64,000 bases of DNA from Ensifer sp. USDA 6670 (GTDB lineage Bacteria > Pseudomonadota > Alphaproteobacteria > Rhizobiales > Rhizobiaceae). The position numbers and the translations under genes were made by a program. Shown one piece after another: positions 1 through 7,567 of the stretch; position 1 is the stretch's first letter, and each line of letters begins with the position of its first letter. The stretch is taken from positions 199,218 to 263,217 of the forward strand of contig ATWE01000004.1 of the NCBI GenBank assembly GCA_000421085.1, read 5' to 3'. The notes under the pieces are model-generated. The model made no database searches. It had not been told where the DNA came from and worked only from the letters and a program-made list of their open reading frames with translations.

Positions 1-172
1 CGGCACGGCTCTCGGCCTCGGCAACATCTTCGGCAGCTACCTGTCCGGCGCTCTGCGCAATCCGTCGGCAGCTGACGGCCAGTTCGGCCGCCTCGTATTC
101 GGCTTCGCCGTTACGGAAGCTCTGGGCATCTTCTCGCTGCTCATTGCACTCCTCCTCCTCTTCGCCGTCTGA
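1..172 (+). CDS. atpE: ATP synthase F0 subunit c, C-terminal part (5' end outside window)
   Basis: The reading frame enters at base 2 and ends at TGA 170-172, giving 56 residues. These cover the end of the first transmembrane helix, a polar loop of the RNPSAADGQ type, and a second hydrophobic helix holding a single glutamate (TEALGIF). In subunit c that carboxylate carries the proton through the rotor ring. The gene is followed by a strong intercistronic hairpin and then by the two b-type stator genes, as in the usual alphaproteobacterial F0 operon atpI-atpB-atpE-atpF'-atpF. Only the start is missing, because of the window edge. Confidence 0.95.
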   Translation, partial: GTALGLGNIFGSYLSGALRNPSAADGQFGRLVFGFAVTEALGIFSLLIALLLLFAV

Positions 173-188
173 TAACGGCAGAAGTTTT

Positions 189-213
189 GGCCGCGGCCCG
201 AAGGGCCGCGGCC
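189..213 (+). promoter_or_regulatory. Intercistronic stem-loop between atpE and atpF'
   Basis: A perfect 11-bp inverted repeat, GGCCGCGGCCC (189-199) and GGGCCGCGGCC (203-213), encloses a three-base GAA loop. It starts 16 bases after the atpE stop codon and ends 32 bases before the atpF' start. No T-run follows, so full termination is unlikely. An RNA end this stable could block 3' exonucleases or attenuate readthrough, leaving more atpE message than atpF' message. That would fit the excess of c subunits over b subunits in the enzyme, but this is inference. Confidence 0.7.
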
Positions 214-245
214 GCGCATATTCTTGAGTGCACCTGGAGGTGAGC

Positions 246-860
246 ATGTTTGTGACCGCGGCATATGCCCAGTCATCCACCACCGAAGGCGCCGAAGCAC
301 ACGATGCCGCTGCGGCCGGTGAGGTGCACACCGAAACGGGTGTGGCCCACGAAGCCGATCATGGCGCCGGCGTGTTCCCGCCCTTCGATACGACCCATTT
401 CGCTTCGCAGCTTCTGTGGCTCGCGATCACCTTCGGCCTGTTCTATCTCCTGATGTCGAAGGTCATCATTCCGCGCATCGGGGGAATTCTCGAGACGCGT
501 CATGACCGGATCGCCCAGGATCTCGACGAGGCATCCCGCCTGAAGGGCGAGGCCGATGCCGCTATTGCCGCTTACGAGCAGGAGTTGGCAAGCGCCAGAG
601 CCAAGGGCCATTCGATTGCCGACACGGCCCGCGAAGCCGCCAAGTCGAAGGCCAAGGCCGACCGCGACGGTGTCGAAGCCGGTCTGGCGAAGAAGATTGC
701 CGCTGCAGAAGCGCGCATCGCCGACATCAAGTCGAAGGCGCTTGCCGATGTCGGCGCGATCGCCGAGGAAACGGCGACGGCCGTTGTCAAACAATTGATC
801 GGCGGGACCGTCACCAAGGCAGAGATCGCTGCGGCGTTCAAGGCCTCGGCCGGCAACTGA
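246..860 (+). CDS. atpF': ATP synthase F0 subunit b' (stator)
   Basis: 204 residues. A hydrophilic Ala/Glu/His-rich N-terminus is followed by one transmembrane helix at about residues 53-72 and then a long charged, alanine-rich helix to the C-terminus. This is the b/b' peripheral stalk pattern that anchors the F1 head to subunit a. Alphaproteobacteria carry two diverged b genes side by side; this first copy is conventionally b' (also named atpF2 or atpG). I chose ATG 246 because GGAGG at 236-240 lies five bases upstream; an in-frame GTG at 228 precedes that site and is less likely. The next gene starts 13 bases after the stop. Confidence 0.95.
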   Translation: MFVTAAYAQSSTTEGAEAHDAAAAGEVHTETGVAHEADHGAGVFPPFDTTHFASQLLWLAITFGLFYLLMSKVIIPRIGGILETRHDRIAQDLDEASRLKGEADAAIAAYEQELASARAKGHSIADTAREAAKSKAKADRDGVEAGLAKKIAAAEARIADIKSKALADVGAIAEETATAVVKQLIGGTVTKAEIAAAFKASAGN

Positions 861-873
861 GGAAAAGAGAACC

Positions 874-1359
874 ATGGCTCTTGATGCGACTTTCTATGCC
901 CTCGTAGGCCTCATTCTCTTCTTTGTCCTCATCGCCTATCTCAAGGTTCCGGGCATGGTCGGCAAGGCGCTCGACGCCCGCGCCGACAAGATCAGCAATG
1001 AATTGGCCGAAGCCAAGCGTCTGCGCGAGGAAGCCCAGAGCCTCGTTGCCGAGTACCAGCGCAAGCGCAAGGACGCCGAGGCGGAAGCCGCAAGCATCGT
1101 CGCCGCGGCTCAGCGCGAGGCGGAGATGCTGACGGCAGAAGCCAAGCAGAAGACCGAGGAATATGTCGCGCGTCGCACGGCACTTTCCGAACAGAAGATC
1201 AAGCAGGCCGAAAGCGATGCGATCAATGCCGTCCGCGCAGCTGCGGTGGACCTGGCAATCAGCGCGGCCGAGAAAGTGCTCGCGAGCAAGGCCGATGCAG
1301 GCGCGCAGGAGACGCTTTTCAAGAAGGCGATCGGCGAGGTCAAAGCGCGCCTGAACTAA
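874..1359 (+). CDS. atpF: ATP synthase F0 subunit b (stator)
   Basis: 161 residues. A short N-terminus leads directly into a transmembrane helix (about residues 6-24) and then a continuous highly charged amphipathic helix rich in Ala, Glu and Lys, typical of subunit b. It pairs with b' to form the stator stalk of the F1F0 ATP synthase in the cytoplasmic membrane. ATG 874 has a GAGGAAAAGAG ribosome-binding region just upstream. It is the last gene of the F0 operon here: a classic terminator starts 26 bases after the stop. The F1 genes are not in this window, as is usual in rhizobia, where F0 and F1 operons are separate. Confidence 0.95.
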   Translation: MALDATFYALVGLILFFVLIAYLKVPGMVGKALDARADKISNELAEAKRLREEAQSLVAEYQRKRKDAEAEAASIVAAAQREAEMLTAEAKQKTEEYVARRTALSEQKIKQAESDAINAVRAAAVDLAISAAEKVLASKADAGAQETLFKKAIGEVKARLN

Positions 1360-1385
1360 GCGTAGCCAATGGAATCTGGAGATTG

Positions 1386-1416
1386 AAAAACCCCGCTTCG
1401 GCGGGGCTTTTTTTTG
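1386..1416 (+). terminator. Rho-independent terminator of the F0 ATP synthase operon
   Basis: CCCCGC (1391-1396), tetraloop TTCG (1397-1400) and GCGGGG (1401-1406) are followed by C and eight T. Five A residues precede the stem and could extend it. It sits just downstream of the atpF stop codon and is the clearest intrinsic terminator in the window. Confidence 0.95.
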
Positions 1417-1524
1417 TCGCAGTTGCGACACGTGACCTGCGGATCGAACGCTTGCCGCCTCAATTTCGTCTGACGCTGCGCCGCATACCACAGTCACGCA
1501 ATGCTGGGGCGGGTGTCTCCATCG

Positions 1525-1632
1525 CCCTCATCCCTGTCACAGGAATCTGGCAGCGTCGCGTCTGCGGCGCGGAAAGCCTTCAGCCCAAGACTAGGGCTGA
1601 CTGGATTCCTGCGACAGGCAGAGGAATGAGGG
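1525..1632 (+). repeat. RIME1-like intergenic mosaic element, copy 1 (108 bp)
   Basis: The element opens with CCCTCATCCCTGT and closes with GGAATGAGGG, giving inverted ends over exactly 108 bp. Internal landmarks are GTCGCGTCTGCGGCGCGG and TTCAGCCCAAG. The same landmarks recur in the same order at 62774-62895. Length, terminal inverted repeats and two-palindrome layout match what I recall of the rhizobial RIME1 element. It lies between the convergent atpF and rnhB genes; the remaining bases of this gap (1417-1524 and 1633-1700) show nothing I recognise. Confidence 0.75.
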
Positions 1633-1700
1633 TCGCCGAAGAAACCCTTCATCTGGTTGTCGATGAGCGGCGATCCGATCCGACCAGATTGGAATGCAGT

Positions 1701-2351
1701 CTAAACCTGGCGGAACGGGCGGAAGCTCATGCGGTGCAGGGAACAGGGGCCGTGGCTTTCGATAGCCGTGCGATGCTTCTCGGTCGCATAGCCCGCATGG
1801 TGGGCAAAGCCGTAGAGGGGGAAAATTGCATCGGCGCGGGCCATCATGCGGTCGCGGGTGACTTTGGCGACGATCGATGCAGCGGCGATCGATACGGAGC
1901 GGCTGTCTCCTTTGACGATTGCTTTTGCGTGGCAGGAGAGGCCGGGGGGAACGTCGCGGCCGTCAACCAGAACGATGCGGGCCGCCAGTTCGAGGCCGTG
2001 GACGGCGCGGCGCATCGCATCGAGGCTTGCCTTCAGAATATCTGTCGTGTCGATGCGCGCCGACGAGGACGAGGCGATGGAAACCGTCGACGTCGCCAGA
2101 ATTTCTTCGAATAGCGCCTCGCGCTGCTCCGCGCTCAAGAGCTTGCTGTCGTTGAGACCCGCCGGGATGGCGTCCGGATCGAGGATGACCGCGGCGGCGA
2201 CGACCGGGCCCGCAAGCGGCCCCCGCCCAGCCTCGTCGGCACCCGCGACCGGCCAGAAACCGTCGCGGTGGGCGGCGCGCTCGAAGGTGAAATCCGGAAC
2301 GGGCGGTTGAAGAGGAAAAAGAGGGGAATCGGGCTGTTTGCGACGTGACAT
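1701..2351 (-). CDS. rnhB: Ribonuclease HII
   Basis: 217 residues from ATG 2351. RNase HII removes ribonucleotides from DNA-RNA hybrids in the cytoplasm. The signature [18 protein letters not shown] supplies catalytic D39 and E40. D130 (VDGRD) and D149 (KGDS, before the [14 protein letters not shown] helix) complete the acidic cluster. The reading frame stays open upstream to 2447, but that extension is Pro/Gly-rich and unlike the family, whose members begin shortly before the GADEAGRG motif. The gene converges on the ATP synthase operon and lies downstream of the radical SAM gene, separated by a 13-bp hairpin. Confidence 0.95.
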   Translation of the reverse strand: MSRRKQPDSPLFPLQPPVPDFTFERAAHRDGFWPVAGADEAGRGPLAGPVVAAAVILDPDAIPAGLNDSKLLSAEQREALFEEILATSTVSIASSSSARIDTTDILKASLDAMRRAVHGLELAARIVLVDGRDVPPGLSCHAKAIVKGDSRSVSIAAASIVAKVTRDRMMARADAIFPLYGFAHHAGYATEKHRTAIESHGPCSLHRMSFRPFRQV

Positions 2352-2424
2352 GAAACGACACTCGCATACTCGCCCGATTCCCTTCAAGCCCCCGGCTCGG
2401 TTTGCGGCGGTTGCCGGGGAGAAA

Positions 2425-2461
2425 CCAGCATCCGCCCCGTGGGGCATAGGGCGGATGCTGG
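2425..2461 (-). terminator. Strong hairpin between radical SAM gene and rnhB
   Basis: A perfect 13-bp inverted repeat, CCAGCATCCGCCC (2425-2437) and GGGCGGATGCTGG (2449-2461), has an 11-base loop. It sits 100 bases downstream of the minus-strand radical SAM gene and 74 bases upstream of rnhB. Read on the minus strand it is followed by TTTCTC, a weak U-tract, so it could end or attenuate the upstream transcript. Confidence 0.6.
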
Positions 2462-2560
2462 AATTTTCAAAGCCGCCCCGGAGGACGTTCCGCAGTGGAA
2501 AACATGGCGGCTTGTGCTTCCTTGGATCATTTCACTGTTTCTATGAAACCGCGAAAGGAT

Positions 2561-3718
2561 CTAAAGCAGCGACAGCTGAACGCCCATTCCCAGCGGCGGC
2601 ACGAAGAGATCGCTGCGCAATTGCCGGCGTGTCAGATTGAGGCCGAGCCGCTTGGCCGCAAGCTCGAACCGACGGCCGATCTGCCAGGCGTAAGGTCCGC
2701 TGCCCTTCATTCGTTTGCCGAACTCGGCATCGTAATCCTTGCCGCCGCGCATGGAGCGGATGAGCGACATGACGTGCCGGTATCGGTCCGGGTAGTTTCT
2801 GAGAAGCCAATCACGGAACAGGGGGCTCACCTCCAGCGGAAGCCGGAGGAGTACGTAGCTCGCATCCGACGCGCCCGCTGTTTTCGCCGAATCGAGCACC
2901 CGCTCGATTTCGTGGTCGTTCAGCGCCGGAATGATCGGCGCGACCAGAACGCCAGCGGGAATGCCGGCCTCGGAAATTGCGCGTAGCGCCTCCAGCCGCT
3001 TGGTGGGCGTCGACGCCCGAGGCTCCATGCTGCGCGCCAGTTTCCGGTCGAGCGTGGTCACGGAAATCCCGACCCGGGCGAGCCCCTTTTCAGCCATCGG
3101 CGCCAGCAGATCGATGTCGCGCGTCACCATCGCCGATTTGGTAACGATCATCACCGGATGATTGGCCTCCTTGAGCACCTCCAGGATCTGGCGCATGATC
3201 CGCCATTCCTTTTCGATCGGCTGATAGGGATCGGTATTTGTGCCGATCGCGATCGGACGGAGCTTATAGTCCGGCTTCGCCAGCTCGCGCTCGAGGAGAC
3301 GTGGTGCATCCGGCTTGGCGAAGAGCTTGGCTTCGAAATCGAGCCCTGCCGAGAGGCCCATATAGGCGTGCGTAGGCCGCGCGAAGCAATAGATGCAGCC
3401 ATGCTCGCAACCGCGATAGGGGTTGATCGATCGGTCGAACGATATGTCGGGGGAATCGTTGCGCGTGATCGCGGTCTTCGGCTTTTCTATCTGGACCTCG
3501 GTCTTGAACGGCGGCAGTTCCTCGAGCGTTTGCCACCCGTCATCGAAGGCTTCGCGCGTTCTCGGCTCGAAGCGTCCGGAGATGTTGAGGGCGGCACCGC
3601 GCCCGCGCCGACGGTCGACGTCGATTCGGATGCCGGTTCCGGCGACGAGGGCCTCCGCCACATCCACGCTGTTGCCGGGTGCATAGACGCCCTGCTTGAG
3701 TTGAGACAGATCGTTCAT
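2561..3718 (-). CDS. PA0069-family radical SAM protein (SplB-like fold)
   Basis: 385 residues. The motif YRGCEHGCIYC gives cysteines 104, 108 and 111, the CxxxCxxC ligands of the radical SAM 4Fe-4S cluster. Further blocks such as GTNTDPYQPIEK, VMIVTKS and MEPRASTPTKRL are characteristic of the PA0069/Rv2578c group, which is distantly related to spore photoproduct lyase. The substrate is not established, so no reaction is assigned. The N-terminal region before the cluster, rich in Arg/Gly (DRRRGRGA), is normal for this group. Start ATG 3718 has GGGAG six bases upstream. The gene is divergent from the GT2-like gene at 3896, with a 177-bp shared upstream region in which I see no clear operator. 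Confidence 0.85.
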   Translation of the reverse strand: MNDLSQLKQGVYAPGNSVDVAEALVAGTGIRIDVDRRRGRGAALNISGRFEPRTREAFDDGWQTLEELPPFKTEVQIEKPKTAITRNDSPDISFDRSINPYRGCEHGCIYCFARPTHAYMGLSAGLDFEAKLFAKPDAPRLLERELAKPDYKLRPIAIGTNTDPYQPIEKEWRIMRQILEVLKEANHPVMIVTKSAMVTRDIDLLAPMAEKGLARVGISVTTLDRKLARSMEPRASTPTKRLEALRAISEAGIPAGVLVAPIIPALNDHEIERVLDSAKTAGASDASYVLLRLPLEVSPLFRDWLLRNYPDRYRHVMSLIRSMRGGKDYDAEFGKRMKGSGPYAWQIGRRFELAAKRLGLNLTRRQLRSDLFVPPLGMGVQLSLL

Positions 3719-3895
3719 CGAAATCTCCCGGAACCATGCTCGGTTCGCTTGGTGCTGATTATTTTCCTAGCGCAGAAAAGAGAACGAAGCAAGAACAAAT
3801 ATACAGCACATGTCCGGGAAAGGCGCGCGATCACCCCGCACACTGCGCGGAACTGCGCGTGTAGCAATCTGCGCTGCGATGCGGTAGGAACGGCT

Positions 3896-4447
3896 ATGCT
3901 GACGGTCATCATGGAAACGAAGGACAACGAAGCGGAGCTCGCACAGACGCTCTCGGCGCTCGTTGCCGGCGCGGTGGAAGGGCTCGTCAGCGATGTCATA
4001 ATCCTGGACCACGGATCGACCGACGGCTCCCCCAGGGTGGCGGATGCGGCTGGCTGCCGCTTCTGCCTCGACTGGGATCTCGGCGATGTCCTTCGCTCGG
4101 CGCGCGGCGAATGGTTGATGCTGCTGGAGCCTGGTGCCCGCCCCATCGGTCGCTGGGTGGATGAGCTTGCGGAATACGTCTCGCTGAACAGGAGCCCGGC
4201 GCAGTTTTCTCCCTCGCGAATGCATAAGCGCCCGCTTCTCCAGCGCCTGGCGCACAGGGCGCCGCCGCTGGAGTCCGGATTTCTGATGCCGAAGGGGGAC
4301 GCCGTCGCGGCTGCGCACGGCAAGATGCCGCTCGGCGGCCTTGCGAGCGGACGAGCTGCCCGCAGACTTGCGACCGAGCTCGTCCCAGCCTGGGTCGCAT
4401 TGGAAAACCGGTCGCCCGGAGATCGGCACCGTGCGCCCGGTTCCTAG
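3896..4447 (+). CDS. Short GT2-like glycosyltransferase-fold protein
   Basis: 183 residues. The N-terminal half (MLTVIMETKDNEAELAQTL, then VIILDHGSTDGSPRVA and LRSARGEWLMLLEPG) follows the first three strands of a family 2 glycosyltransferase Rossmann-like fold, with DHGSTDGS in place of the usual DNGSTDGT. The C-terminal acceptor half of a full GT2 enzyme is missing, and the predicted tail has low complexity. The stop codon lies inside a rhizobial palindromic repeat (4446-4496), so the present C-terminus may have been set by that insertion. Enzymatic activity is doubtful. ATG 3896 was chosen because the protein-like pattern begins there; a weak GGAA lies upstream. Confidence 0.7.
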   Translation: MLTVIMETKDNEAELAQTLSALVAGAVEGLVSDVIILDHGSTDGSPRVADAAGCRFCLDWDLGDVLRSARGEWLMLLEPGARPIGRWVDELAEYVSLNRSPAQFSPSRMHKRPLLQRLAHRAPPLESGFLMPKGDAVAAAHGKMPLGGLASGRAARRLATELVPAWVALENRSPGDRHRAPGS

Positions 4448-4496
4448 AGCCGGATGAGGAGAATTGCGCGCGGTTTTCCGCCCGCATCCCGCTCCA
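4446..4496 (+). repeat. Rhizobial palindromic repeat, family B, copy 1
   Basis: AGAGCCGGATGAGGA followed by GGTTTTCCGCCCGCATCCCGCTCCA. Related copies lie at 51605-51653 (same orientation) and 30856-30899 (opposite orientation). GGATGAGG and the downstream GCATCCCGCTC can partly pair. A tail to about 4530 (ATTAGATCGATCACC) also resembles the extended form of this repeat that I remember from other rhizobial genomes. The first bases overlap the stop codon of the upstream gene. Confidence 0.7.
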
Positions 4497-4569
4497 ACCT
4501 ATTAGATCGATCACCTTCATGACCTTCGGGCCGATGCGGTAGACGCCCGATGCCGGAGTGGCATCGCTT

Positions 4570-5649
4570 TCAGAGCGAGCGGACCGCAAGCGAGTTCAAT
4601 TGCCAGGCCGAGTCGATCGAAATATCGATGCTGACGTCATTGAGGAGTGCCCAGATGCGATCGGCCACGCCGACATAGATCCAGACCTCGCGGCCAGCGG
4701 GGAAGGCCATCTCGGTGAAGAGGTTGATGATCCTTCGTTCCGCAGGAACGGCCTGGATCGAGGTGCCGGGGAAGCTCTCGCCATCGCCGCTGCAGTCGAG
4801 TCCCGAGGCGAACCACTGGTCGCTCACCTCGTTCGCGGGTTCGACATCCTCCCAGTTCCAGAACACGGCCAGCACGAGGCGGCCGCGCGTCGTCGCGCGA
4901 AAGTCGGACCACCCGAACTCGTCGTAGGTCGAGATGTGATGGCGGCAGATGAGAGCCGACAGGTCGGCCTTGACCTGCAGTATCCCGGTGCGAAGCGTCT
5001 TGAACGGCACGAGATAGCCGTTCTCCCGATAGGCACAGAGAAGATCCACGTCGGAGGCATCACTGTTGCGGGCGATCAGTTTCGATCCAAACCGGCCGGC
5101 ACAGTCCAGATAGGAACTGTTCTCCACGATTGCTCCGTCGCCGGTTGCCTGGTTCTGATCGAGTCTGTCCCAGCAACCTCCAAAGGGCGGGAGGAACAGC
5201 TTTTCCTTGTCCGGATCGGGCGCGACATACACGATCGGTGGTTGTTTGAAGATGTCGGCGACACTGCCGACCACCGTTTCGTGGCGGCGGAAGGCTTCCG
5301 GGCCCTTCACCAACTCGCCGACTTCGCCATAGGCGCGCTTATGAAGCCGTTTGAGCGCGTTCAGATCAAGATCGGCATTCCTGGCCTCGACGAGCGACCT
5401 GTATCGAAGACCGGGGCCGCGCGGATCATCTCGCAAGCCCGGCCTTGCAACATTCTTGATCCTGTCGCGCAGTTCAGGTGCAATGATATGCCGTCGCTGC
5501 TCTGCGAAAGACTGGCGCAATGCGCCCAGCCTGTCCACCGTTGCCTGCCATTCATCCTTCTGCCGACGTTCGTAGAAGGCCTGCAGCCCCAGCGGAATTT
5601 CGGTCTCGGGCCGATCCGCTTTCGAGTAAGCGCGCTCTGCCGTTTCCAT
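4570..5649 (-). CDS. Protein of unknown function, 359 residues
   Basis: I do not recognise this family. The gene is real by position and signal: ATG 5649 is preceded by a perfect AGGAGG five bases upstream. The protein has a charged, helical N-terminus (about residues 1-130, rich in Arg and Glu, with QKDEWQATVDRLGALRQ) and then a more globular part with aromatic and acidic stretches (VYVAPDPDKEKLFLPP, LAVFWNWEDVEPANE, VWIYVGVADRIWALL). No signal peptide, membrane helix or known catalytic motif is visible. It is a single-gene unit: the upstream 455 bases carry no gene, and it converges on the GT2-like gene with a repeat between them. It could be a strain- or genus-restricted accessory gene. 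Confidence 0.75.
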   Translation of the reverse strand: METAERAYSKADRPETEIPLGLQAFYERRQKDEWQATVDRLGALRQSFAEQRRHIIAPELRDRIKNVARPGLRDDPRGPGLRYRSLVEARNADLDLNALKRLHKRAYGEVGELVKGPEAFRRHETVVGSVADIFKQPPIVYVAPDPDKEKLFLPPFGGCWDRLDQNQATGDGAIVENSSYLDCAGRFGSKLIARNSDASDVDLLCAYRENGYLVPFKTLRTGILQVKADLSALICRHHISTYDEFGWSDFRATTRGRLVLAVFWNWEDVEPANEVSDQWFASGLDCSGDGESFPGTSIQAVPAERRIINLFTEMAFPAGREVWIYVGVADRIWALLNDVSIDISIDSAWQLNSLAVRSL

Positions 5650-6104
5650 GATTTCCTCCTACCCTGGCGGGTTGCGGCGCGGGCCTTGTCGACCGGCGCG
5701 CCTGCATCTGAGTGAAAACGAGGAAAAGGGGCTCCGAGGCGGCAAATGCGAGTGGGCTTTCTCCGTCGATGAGAAGCCGTGAAATAGTGGCCGTAGCCCC
5801 CGAGCTGAGCCCCTTCTCCGAAGCAAGAATGGGGCGTACCTTGCGGTACCCCCAAAGTGGCTCTCAAATGACCTTGCTTATGAAAATATTCGTCTGTGAA
5901 AATGTCTTGCCATGCATGCCCACCGTTTCGAACGGGCAGCATGTCGTAGCCTTCTCTCTTTCCCAATATTGCCCCGGAAAGAGGCCGGGCATTCGCTCGA
6001 AGCAATTAAACGGTGCTTGCCTTGCCCGCTTCGAGCCAAGCCGACGAAGGCAAAACTAGCGGGATTTTGGGGGTGAGGCTGTTCCAAACGGAACACGAAT
6101 TTCG
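5650..6104. other. Gene-poor stretch upstream of the 359-residue gene
   Basis: 455 bases with no convincing gene. Open frames exist on both strands but show no domain-like composition or ribosome-binding site. It holds a hairpin at 5831-5853 (GGGGCGTACC, loop TTGC, GGTACCCCC, with one bulged C) and an AT-richer patch near 5865-5925. The promoter of the minus-strand 359-residue gene should lie here; I could not place convincing -35/-10 boxes. Confidence 0.5.
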
Positions 6105-6647
6105 TCAGCCGCGCTTCAGGTGCTCATCGAGCCTCGGCATGATCTCGACGAAATTGCACGGCATGTGCCGATAGTCGAGTTGCTGCTTCAGGATACCGTC
6201 CCAGGCATCCTTGCAGGCACCAGGGGATCCGGGCAGGACGAAGATGAACGTCGCGTTGGCGACTCCGCCCGTGGCTCGCGACTGGATCGTCGACGTGCCG
6301 ATCTTCTCGTAAGAGATCCGGTGGAACACCTCCGAAAAGCCATCCATGCGTTTCTCGAAGAGCGGCTCCAGCGCTTCCGGCGTCACGTCGCGGCCCGTAA
6401 ATCCGGTGCCTCCCGTGGTGATGACGACGTCGATCGCGGCATCGAGCGTCCAGGCCTTCACCTGTCCGTATATCTTCTCGCGCTCGTCGGGAACGATTGT
6501 CCGCGCCTCGAGCCGGTGGCCGGCCTCTCGTATTCTCGCTTCGAGCACATCGCCGGACTTGTCGTCCGCGCGTGTGCGCGTGTCCGAGACCGTGAGCACG
6601 GCGATGCCGATGGGGATGAACGGGCGTCTTTCATCGAGGCCGGGCAT
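6105..6647 (-). CDS. moaB: Molybdenum cofactor biosynthesis protein MoaB/MogA-type
   Basis: 180 residues from ATG 6647. MoaB/MogA proteins bind molybdopterin and, in the MogA branch, adenylylate it before molybdenum insertion. The family features are IAVLTVSDTRT near the N-terminus, the TTGGTGFTGRDVTPEAL ligand loop, and FVLPGSPGACKDAWD near the C-terminus. The frame is open further upstream, but ATG 6647 matches where family members begin and lies only seven bases after the ispE stop codon. It is the third gene of a TPR gene-ispE-moaB operon, although the cofactor pathway has no obvious link to isoprenoids. Confidence 0.92.
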   Translation of the reverse strand: MPGLDERRPFIPIGIAVLTVSDTRTRADDKSGDVLEARIREAGHRLEARTIVPDEREKIYGQVKAWTLDAAIDVVITTGGTGFTGRDVTPEALEPLFEKRMDGFSEVFHRISYEKIGTSTIQSRATGGVANATFIFVLPGSPGACKDAWDGILKQQLDYRHMPCNFVEIMPRLDEHLKRG

Positions 6648-6654
6648 TCTGGCG

Positions 6655-7560
6655 TTATCCTGATTTTCCCGCGGTGCGCGTCGCCTGAACGTACCATCGC
6701 GGGTGGCCGGCGGAAATGGTCTCAGCGGCACGCTCGGCGCTTTTCGTATCGGCGAACACACCAAAGCAGGTAGCGCCCGAGCCGGACATCCGCACGAGTG
6801 CGGCGCCTGCGTCGCGCAATGCGTTCGAGACGGTTTCGATCATCGGCTCGTGCGCACGTGCCGGCGGCTCCAGATCGTTCCGCATGGCCGCCATGGCCGT
6901 CAGCCATTCGGCAGTCGAGCGGGCGTCTTCAGGCAAGACCAGCGCAGGATTGGTCTTCCTGACGAGCGATCGGAAGATAACCGGCGTCGAGACCGCGACG
7001 AGGGGATTGACGAGGACGACGTCGAAGGGCGGCAGCTCGGGAAGAGGCGTGATATCTTCGCCGATGCCTCTCGCGACGAGGGGGCCTCGGTCGAGACACA
7101 TCGGAACGTCCGCGCCGAGCTGCAGTGCAAGGCTGTTGAGCCTTGCCGCTTCGACGGCCGCGCCCCAGAGCGACAGCAGCCCGCGCAGAGTCGCGGCTGC
7201 ATCGGCCGAGCCGCCGCCGATCCCCGATGCTACCGGCAGGTTCTTCTCGAGATGCAGATGAACCGGGCCGGCCATCCCACCCTGCGCCGCAAGCTCGCGC
7301 CGCAACAGGTCCCGGGCTCTGAGCACGAGATTACCATCATTGCCCTCGGCTGAAAGGTCGGTCGCGAAGTGGCCCGATACCGTGAAACGGTCCCTGTCCG
7401 CCGCGGTCAGCCCGACCCGGTCGCCACATTCGGCGAAGGTCACCAGGCTTTCCAGCAGATGGTGGCCGTCGGCGCGCTGCCCGACGACGTGCAGCGCGAG
7501 ATTGATCTTGGCGGGCGCCGCAAAGGTCAGTGCGAAGCCCGGAATGCCGTCTGCCTGCAT
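6655..7560 (-). CDS. ispE: 4-diphosphocytidyl-2-C-methyl-D-erythritol kinase
   Basis: 301 residues from ATG 7560. IspE phosphorylates CDP-methylerythritol in the MEP isoprenoid pathway. It shows the GHMP kinase blocks: APAKINLALHV at the N-terminus, the ATP loop PVASGIGGGSADAAATLR in the middle, and MSGSGATCFGVF near the C-terminus. An upstream open stretch to 7629 overlaps the TPR gene and is not family-like. The start lies seven bases after the TPR gene stop. The next enzyme-level link in the window is dxs (49546-51483), the first step of the same pathway, and the polyprenyl synthase at 9660, which uses its products. Confidence 0.95.
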   Translation of the reverse strand: MQADGIPGFALTFAAPAKINLALHVVGQRADGHHLLESLVTFAECGDRVGLTAADRDRFTVSGHFATDLSAEGNDGNLVLRARDLLRRELAAQGGMAGPVHLHLEKNLPVASGIGGGSADAAATLRGLLSLWGAAVEAARLNSLALQLGADVPMCLDRGPLVARGIGEDITPLPELPPFDVVLVNPLVAVSTPVIFRSLVRKTNPALVLPEDARSTAEWLTAMAAMRNDLEPPARAHEPMIETVSNALRDAGAALVRMSGSGATCFGVFADTKSAERAAETISAGHPRWYVQATRTAGKSG

Positions 7561-7567
7561 GTTACAT

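Noticed and set aside
425..429. GGDEF residue change (SGDEF, protein residues of the gene at 22304-24676) as proof of inactive cyclase
   Set aside because: SGDEF is found in active cyclases too; it does not decide activity. Coordinates here are residue numbers of that protein.
1383..2114. Plus-strand 243-residue frame starting inside the atp terminator
   Set aside because: It runs through the terminator, the RIME1-like repeat and the antisense of rnhB.
2495..4447. Long plus-strand frames opposite the radical SAM gene
   Set aside because: They are high-GC antisense shadows; only the part from ATG 3896 outside the radical SAM gene is protein-like.
5361..6005. Minus-strand reading frame across the gene-poor region and the 359-residue gene
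   Set aside because: It overlaps the 359-residue gene in another frame and has no ribosome-binding site or domain-like sequence.
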